Source of the DNA: Sclerotinia nivalis | Lineage: Eukaryota; Ascomycota; Leotiomycetes; Helotiales; Sclerotiniaceae | Direction of reading: 5' to 3' | Assembly: GCA_029531795.1 (NCBI GenBank) | Contig: JAPEIS010000001.1 | Span: 6,882,001 to 6,946,000, forward strand | Length of the DNA stretch: 64,000 nt | Shown here: in pieces, positions 57,296 to 64,000 of the stretch | Layout: the number at the start of each line of letters is the position of its first letter | How positions within the stretch are numbered: the stretch's first letter is position 1 | Translations under genes and position numbers: made by a program | The notes under the pieces: generated by a model | Seen by the model: the letters and a program-made list of their open reading frames with translations, nothing else | What the model was told of the DNA's origin: nothing | Databases searched by the model: none

Positions 57296-60200
57296 ATTTT
57301 CAGTATAATTCAAAATTACTTTCTTTCTTTTCGAAAATCAATATTAAAAGATTTATAGGAATTCAGAATGAAGATTTTTTATATATTCGATTTTCTTATA
57401 AATTTATACAATCTAGATTATCTTATTCAATAAAGGATATATTCTTTTAATTATTAAATAGCTTTGGAGAAAATGCCTTTTCAAAGATTTTTGCCGAAAA
57501 CCAAGATTATAATTTCGATTATCGAAAACGTCGTTATTATACTATATCTTCCTTTTTGAAAGTTCAATTATTATATACTTTTAATACAATCTTTCAAATG
57601 GATAATCTATATATACTATTCGAAATTTTATATCAACTCGATTTTTCTTTCAAAGTAGATTCCAAATGTTTCAAATTACTTTTTTAAAGAAGAGATCAAT
57701 ATATTTCGATCAATCAAGCTTTTACTTTTCAATTGGATTTAAAAATATATATATATTTTATAAATAAAAGATTGATTCCTTGAGAAATATTTATAAATTC
57801 ATTAGATATTATTAATAAATGATTTCAAAAGAATGAGATTGATATAGATCCCTTAGTAATAGGTGAATTTCGATTAAGAGTTATTCGACTTTTTTATACT
57901 TATAAAGATTTAAATACTACAGAATTAGTTTATATTCCTTTTACTCCTTTTTATACTCATCGAGTACAACTCAAACCAGGTATTCTTCTTTATAAAAATA
58001 GGAAAAGATTTAGATATAATCTTCAATAGATATTTTGATTTAATAAGATTATATCTAAAGAATACAAATGCTATATGTATGAGTATACTATAATAACCAA
58101 CGATAAACTTTCCGATTAATCAGTAATACTATTAATGATTGATAAACCAAATATTGAATATCCCAAAAATCTTTCTTCTCATAAATCTAATCCTGAAAGA
58201 TATATAGTTTTCGATTATTCGAAGATTATAGAATAGATACCAGGTAATTATTGTATTTTATTTCAAGATGTTTACGAGTTTCTTTTTCATCCTAATCATA
58301 AAATATATCTACAATTCGATTTGAAATATGCTTATTGGGGTATGTTTTTTTATCCGAAAGATCGTTATTATTTTGTCTTTTCTATAGGAGATTCAATTCA
58401 GATATAATTTATCAAAGTTCTATAAAATATTCAAACTGTTTGCTTTTCTATATTTGAGTTTCTTTATATAGTTTTTGGTTATATTCCTTCTTTTAAAGAT
58501 AATTCAACAAATGGCGAATATCCTTCTATACTTGAATCTAATATTGAAAACAATCTAGTATTAGTCAAATTCTATATTGGCGATATCTTTTCAGGTTTTG
58601 TAACTCCGAAAGAAGCTTATTTTAACCTAGCTAATTATATTCTTCCTTGTCTTGATTTCGTTTAGTTGTATCTATCTTTCAAAAAATTGCATATCTTTAT
58701 TGATCAAATAGAAGCTGTCGGAACATGGTCACGTGTTGTTACCCCACCTTGATATATAACCTCTCCGTACGGAGAGGACCTTAGAAGAGATACAACTCAT
58801 CATACAATACAATATTATTCATCTAATTTGAATACCGTTGTTATCCCCTGTCTTCCCAACAGAAGCTTTAGGAGTTCTTTATAAAGCTGACGATATTATA
58901 ATTACCAAACCAACTAGAGCAGCCAAAATCAAGAATTTTCCGGTTCCTATTAATCAGACTGGAGTTCGAAGTTTTCTAACTATAATACAAATGATCTATA
59001 GAGGTATTAAGAACTTCGCTGAGATCTTTTATTCTCTTTTCCGACTTACAGGAAAAATAGAATGGCAATGGGGAGTTTGTAAGCAATTAGCTTTCGAATT
59101 TTTGTAAAAGAAATGCTCAGAAATAGTTGATTTCTATAATATCGATTATACTCTTTTAATTCAGATATATATAGATTCAAATGCTTTTGTATCAGAATGC
59201 TTTATTATTCAGAAATGCTATCCTTTAGAACAGAATACTGGATGTTTAATAGAATATTCTGTATTATATGATTCCTTCTTGTTAATCAAAATATAAAGAA
59301 ATTATGATATCTATAAACACAAATTACTCGTTATCATTAAATTCGTCAGAAAATACTATTACTATTTTAGATCTACTGAAGATTATATAGTCTTCATTGA
59401 TCATTTGTTATTTACCAGTTTCCTTTCTTTCAATTCTCAGATTAGAGGTATATATATTCGTTAAACAATGGAACTTTCCATTCTCAATATCACTATTATT
59501 TATATCCCGGGAATTCGCAACAAAGTTACGGATACTCTTTTTCGTACTATTTTCCCAGATCCTAATTGCAAGTCAGATGACCTTTTAGACTCTTTAGAAG
59601 AACTATAATATAATACAAATAATCCCAAATGGATTTGGAAAAACGGTATTGGAGGCTACGAAGAACTTCTTTGCTTTCGAAAAGTCTAACGTTTATAAAA
59701 ACAACTAGATCTCAAAGATCAGAATATATTCTCTATATTATCATTGGAAGAATCAATAATTATTAATTATCTTATGGTTATCTTTAATAATATTCAATAT
59801 AATTCAGTTGCAAGTAAATATAATAAGGATCTATAGTATTCTTCTATATATATTTATATAATAATTCAAATCCTTTTTGAAGACTTTTCCAAATTAAAGA
59901 AAACAATCTTTCTTAGATATATCAAGAATTTTCATATACTCGAAAGCGAACTGTATTTTTCCTTCCGTAGGATCGACAAACGATGCATCCTCAAATCTGA
60001 AGTTTCAGAAGTACTAGCTTTCGCTCATGATTTAGAAGGTTATTATACAGTAGAATTTACAACCAAAAAGCTTAGAAATTATTGATAGCCAACATTAATT
60101 ATCGATATCAAATAGTATATCCAAGATTATATAAAATATACTAAGTATGATATACAACAAAGGATATTCTATTTCAAACCTTATAAAATTAATCATCCTT

Positions 60201-61486
60201 TAACTTTTATTAGCTTTGATTTTATAGAACCTTTTCCATCTACCTCAATCAATAAGGTTAAAATCCTTAAAATGATTTGGTTAGTAATTCAAAAATTTAT
60301 CAAAATCGGTATTACTATTCAATCAATAGATTTCGATGATGATATATTCGATAAAGAAGGTTTTATTTACTTTTCTTATATTCTTTTTATAATCGATTAC
60401 TTTTTCTGTTATATTTAAGCTTTTCTAATAATTGGAATAATAGGTGCTGAAACAGTAAAATGTTTAAATTGGATTTTCAATACTTTTAGAATTCCGATTG
60501 GAGGATTTTATAATCCAGATACTTATTTCGAAAATAAGGTAGTTAAGTAATTTGCTAAAGAAATCGAAATGCTATTTATTTTTATAATTATAGAAGCTAA
60601 GAAATCCTTTGGTATAGTTAAGAAAGGTAACGATCTCTTTCAAAAAATCCTCAAGAAGATTAATTCAGGAATCGAAAATTAGTTTATGGAAGTTCAAATC
60701 TCAATCAATTTATTCAATATACAAGAAATCGATCATCTAGGATATTCTCCTCATGAAATCCTTTTTGGATATCAGTCTGTAGAATATCTAGAGATCAAAT
60801 ACCCTTCAAATCAATGTTTTGAAATCCAAAACTTCTTACTCAACATTATAGACCTCAATAAAGATTTTCCAAAAGAAATCTATCAATCAAAAGTTTTCGA
60901 TTTTATATACAACAAAGAGCTAATTCAATAGAAAGTCTTACAACGATCTAATTGGAAAAAGATATTAACCAAAGAAAAACACGATATAGATATTCGAAAC
61001 CATACAGTTTTCGACCCTAATCAAATAATTATGTTTTATAATGAAGCATCTGCTAAAAAGAAACTTTATCCAATTTACCATAATCCATTTATAATAATTG
61101 GTCCTGTAAGAAATCATCAGAAATTTTATCAATTATAACAAATCAATAGTAAACCTATTCGTCGATCCTTTTATATCGATCATCTAAAACCCTTTAAACC
61201 TAGAACAAATCATTTGCAAACCTCATTCGAAGAAAGCATCCCTGAATACCAGAATTTACAAACTGATATTTTCAAAACAATTCTTCCTTCAATCTTATGA
61301 AACAAAAAAGGCCCTTAACAACCCGAAAAAGAAAATAACCCATAATAACAACAAGAACATTTTCAAATCAAAGTATATATTGCGAAAAGATCATATAGAA
61401 TACACTTTCGATCTCAACAGAACCTAAATCACATACAAAATCGGAAGAATCTGATCAAATCTGCACAAGGTCAGAGCTTCAACTAA
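57290..61486 (+). pseudogene. Gy2-3 pol, split by a solo LTR
   Basis: Reverse transcriptase carries FYIGDIFSG at about 58,570, where Gy2-2 has YIDD; Asp to Gly is an A-to-G change, not RIP-like. The solo LTR falls between IDQIEA and ALGVLY. After it come QTGVRSFLTIIQM (about 58,960), the RT thumb (58,838-59,107), RNase H, a damaged integrase finger (its second Cys is Tyr) and the integrase end (60,686-60,931, YSPHEILFGYQSV). TAA 61,484-61,486 matches the stop of Gy2-2. Confidence 0.85.
58716..58861 (+). repeat. Young solo LTR (146 bp) with GAAGC target duplication
   Basis: It begins TGTCGGAACATGG and ends CTTCCCAACA, with GAAGC at 58,711-58,715 and 58,862-58,866. Its GC content is visibly higher than the DNA around it and it lacks C-to-T damage, so it arrived after Gy2-3 decayed. 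A perfect 18-bp palindrome CCTCTCCGTACGGAGAGG is at 58,760-58,777. No full-length relative is in the window. Confidence 0.92.
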
Positions 61487-62002
61487 TCGATTAGCTGACA
61501 AATTATATTCGAATCTCAACAAATCTGTTTTGAGAAAATTGATACAATTATAATTTTCGAAAAAGTTAAGAATAAAAAGATTATCAATTTAACGATTCTT
61601 TTGAATCTAGAAAATCTCAATAAATTCATTCCTAACTAGATCACTTTCAGCAAACAGTCTTGTAGTTTTCCTTTTAGGCTTTCGATCGTTTTCTTCAATC
61701 AAATCTAGACTTTATTTTCAATTTAATTTATGAAAGGTTTTAAGCATTAAATTGTTTAAAGATCTTTCCATATTTGCAGCAAAATAGTATAAGCCGAGAA
61801 CAGCATTAAATTAATATAATCCATTTCTTCTTTTTCATAGATTAGGAAAGTAAAAATAGCATACTAGACTAGAAGCTAGGAAAATATCATTTCACAAGAA
61901 AAGCTTTTAATTCATTTAGCAAAAAGACAACATATATATAGCTTCAGAAAACCTCTGAATAAGAGAGGTATGCAGGGGCGCATGTTGCTTCAGCTCCAGT
62001 CT
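61487..62002 (+). other. Gy2-3 3' non-coding part
   Basis: Similar to 43,266-43,782. Ends with CTTCAGCTCCAGTCT before the 3' LTR. Confidence 0.6.
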
Positions 62003-62135
62003 AGATACTGTACCAAAAAGAAGGCAGGTAACGTAACTCCAAAAGGGTCTATATAACCACTCCAACTCAACCTAGTTTAATAAAAAATACACAACTTCAA
62101 TTTATCATTTTGTATCCGTTTCCGTCGTGTTTACT
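62003..62135 (+). repeat. Gy2-3 3' LTR (133 bp)
   Basis: AGATACTGTACC to GTTTACT, followed by CTATT. Confidence 0.92.
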
Positions 62136-62140
62136 CTATT

Positions 62141-62563
62141 AAAGGATTGAAATTTGTTTCATTCGATTCAAAAACCTTCATATTTTTTGCATTCGTAAAT
62201 ACAGGATTTGCGAATAACTCTAATCATTTTTCTCAAATCGAATATATTATAATTTTAGCGGACAAATCCAAAAATACGAATATCCTTTATTGGACCTCTA
62301 TTAAATACAAAAAAGTTATTAGAAATATATTAGCTTTAGAACTTTATATAATGATTTTTGGATTTGATATAATAAATACTATAAAATTCTCTTTTGATCA
62401 AATAGCTATTAACAATCATTTCATTTCGCTTGTAGTATATACTGATTCAAAATCATTCTACAAATATCTCGTTAGATTGAATACTATATATGAAAAGCGA
62501 TTGATGATTGATCTAATATATATTCGTTAATTATATAAAAAGCAAAAGATTCAGAAAATTCAC
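62141..62563 (+). pseudogene. Copia RNase H remnant, right part
   Basis: Open for 127 residues from about 62,147. It is the Copia-type RNase H: FVNTGFANN (usually with Asp, here Asn), SQIEYIIILADKS, ILYWTSIKYKKVIRN, LALELYIM (Glu kept), VVYTDSKSFYKYL (Asp kept) and EKRLMIDL. The frame ends at 62,528, shortly before a new LTR at 62,564. Asp to Asn in the first motif is a G-to-A change. Confidence 0.85.
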
Positions 62564-62833
62564 TATCACGGGTTCGTAACCCGTTCCTAGCTAGTCTGCA
62601 TGGTTGCCTAAGGCACCCATCCCCCATATAGTCGGCACTCTTCCTAGTATCTTCTTTCTTCTTTATAGAATATCATTATATCTTAAAGCATCTTATTATT
62701 ATTATAATAATATATTCTATCCTTTATAAAGACTTTGCTATTGAACGAGAAAAACAGTCCAATCTTGCTAAATAATCAATTTTACAAAATACTCGGAAAC
62801 TTCGATTATCAATATATCAATGAACAATAAACA

Positions 62834-63058
62834 ATGTTTTAATTCGATTCCAATCCAAACCCAGACCTAGATTCAGATTTAGACTCAGATCCAAACTCAG
62901 ATTCAGATTTAGATCTCGATTTAATTAATACTATATCGTTATACAATCGAAATCAAAAACCCCACAATTATATCCCAGTTTTTAAGATTGTCTTAAATAA
63001 TTCATCACTATGTCGGATACCACTCAATCAACCCTATCAGAACCGTCGATGCCTCTAA
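62834..63058 (+). pseudogene. Short acidic upstream frame in Gy5
   Basis: ATG 62,834 is followed by a stop at codon 3 (TAA, perhaps from CAA) and then 71 open codons rich in Ser-Asp repeats (DSDLDSDPNSDSDLDLDL). It overlaps the gag start at 63,010 in another frame. It may be an upstream open frame or only a minisatellite. Confidence 0.4.
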
Positions 63059-64000
63059 TCCGATCAAAAACAATATCCGAACTTCGAAAATATATTAAAT
63101 CTGTTTTCTTTAATTACTAATGGCTTGTATACAAACTTTCCAATGTTGGAGATAGAGATTTTAAAGATCTAATCTTTGTTTCTGATATGTTTACTAATAT
63201 ACAAAACTCTAAAGCTGTTGTATATATACAATATTTGTTTAGTTTCATAGAACGAATATTAACTCAAATAGAGCAATACCGATAAGAAATATATATATTA
63301 CAAAGAAATCTACAATTAAGTAATACAGTTTATACAAGATTAATGATTCAGAATTTTGCTTTTTGAAAACAACTTGATCAATCATCTATCGATACAAACT
63401 TTACTATATTAATTTATCGATCACGATAAATTACAAAGAATTCTGAATTATTTAAAGGTGAAAAAACAGACCTTTTGATTTGATAAAGTGAATACAAAGA
63501 TTGGAAAATAGGTTTATATATCTATTGGAAAAATGATTCTATAATTTTCGATATAGAACAAAAGAAATTGTTATATATAGTTTCTTTTTTGAAAGGAATA
63601 ATCTGATAAGAAAGATAAAAGAATATAAAAGGAATCATAAACAATATATCGGAATTTATTATTATAAATGTATTCCTGAAGAAACTTAATAATCTTTATA
63701 TTTCAATTGATACTAAATGTAAAATAATAATCAAATTCGACAAACTCAAAATAAGCGAAAAAACCCTATTTCTCTTTTTTTATTCACAATTGGAATATTT
63801 GAATACATTTAGTGAAAAGACTTCTTAAGAAATGATCTTTGTAATGAAACAAAAAGTCATTGATGAATTGAAGATATTAATAAAAAACGATTCAAACCTT
63901 TACGAACTTATTAATATTGAAGGATGAAGAAAGAAGTTTTAAGTATAGAGCCAAAACTATCGAGATAACAAGTATTATAATACAAATTCTTCGAAACCTA
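63010..64000 (+). pseudogene. Gy5 gag remnant, partial
   Basis: Starts MSDTTQSTLSEPSMPLIRSK. Later it contains ELFKGEKTDLLI (about 63,445), LKKLNNLYISIDTKCKIIIK (about 63,680) and MKQKVIDELKILIKNDSNLY (about 63,845), the same order as the Gy1 gag blocks LDKLYISVDIEKEVSLKFD and KQKIIALLRTLIIDDSNL. Several stops. It runs off the window. Confidence 0.75.

Larger units (their letters stand above)
53371..62135 (+). mobile_element. Gy2-3, full-length Ty3/Gypsy element with CTATT target duplication
   Basis: 133-bp LTRs at 53,371-53,503 and 62,003-62,135. CTATT lies at 53,366-53,370 and 62,136-62,140. It is interrupted by a solo LTR at 58,716-58,861. It is colinear with Gy2-2 but carries more stops. 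Confidence 0.95.
62564..64000 (+). mobile_element. Gy5, 5' end of a Gypsy element related to Gy1, cut by the window end
   Basis: It begins TATCACGGGTTCG, similar to the start of Gy1 LTRs, and shares the TGCCTAAGGCA palindrome (62,605-62,615). It has a further inverted repeat GGGTT CGT AACCC (62,570-62,582). The LTR end is not certain (somewhere before 62,830). Gag follows in the same orientation. Confidence 0.65.

Noticed and set aside
53371..62135. Treating the 146-bp GC-richer block in Gy2-3 as a Gy2-specific intron
   Set aside because: Perfect GAAGC duplication and TG...CA ends show an inserted solo LTR; Gy2-2 lacks it.
1..64000. tRNA genes
   Set aside because: No stretch combining A-box, B-box and cloverleaf pairing was found by eye; a dedicated tRNA scan would be needed to exclude degraded ones.

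Overview
This is 64 kb of filamentous-ascomycete DNA made of two unlike parts. Positions 1 to about 10,140 have moderate GC, microsatellites and G-rich tracts, and no gene I can support. From about 10,140 to the end the DNA is very AT-rich and is a nested stack of broken transposable elements. In-frame stops fall where the family has Gln, Trp or Arg codons (CAA/CAG, TGG, CGA), and copies of one family differ mostly by C/T and G/A. That is the mark of repeat-induced point mutation (RIP), so the window looks like the edge of a RIP-made AT-rich isochore. The organism class (Pezizomycotina; possibly Leotiomycetes) is inference. No host gene, tRNA, rRNA or CRISPR array was found.

Element labels are mine. 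Gy1 is a Ty3/Gypsy chromovirus with 163-bp LTRs: copy a at 12,857-19,620 on the minus strand, copy b at 24,257-31,008. Gy2 is a Ty3/Gypsy element with 133-bp LTRs: a fragment at 10,618, copy 1 at 19,621-24,236, copy 2 at 35,284-43,915, copy 3 at 53,371-62,135. Gy3 is a chromovirus with 213-bp LTRs: LTRs at 10,456-10,617 and 10,795-11,007, a 3' half at 33,983-44,902, and a second, fragmentary copy at 44,903-53,222. Gy4 is a chromovirus with about 245-bp LTRs: full copy at 45,285-52,669 on the minus strand, solo LTR at 11,956-12,210. Gy5 is a Gy1 relative starting at 62,564. There are two Ty1/Copia remnants (31,009-33,982 minus; 53,223-62,530 plus, split), one Tad-like LINE (11,128-12,768), one Fot1/pogo DNA transposon (22,276-24,127) and one young solo LTR (58,716-58,861).

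Nesting can be read from target-site duplications (TSDs): Gy1-b in the first Copia (ATATG), Gy2-2 in Gy3 (ATATC), Gy4 in the second Gy3 (GATCA), Gy2-3 in the second Copia (CTATT), the solo LTR in Gy2-3 (GAAGC), the Fot1-like element in Gy2-1 (TA), the Gy4 solo LTR in the LINE (CTTGT), and the LINE in a Gy3 leader (12-bp TSD). Gy1-a has no matching TSD and lies between two different elements, so recombination has also shaped the array.

The observations most worth following are: a canonical U UUA AAC slippery heptamer just before the gag stop in both complete Gy2 copies, with pol in the -1 frame; an extra, unusually well-kept open reading frame between the chromodomain and the 3' LTR of Gy4, with its own pyrimidine-rich leader; non-canonical AG...CT LTR ends in Gy2; and GC-rich hairpins inside the LTRs of several unrelated families.
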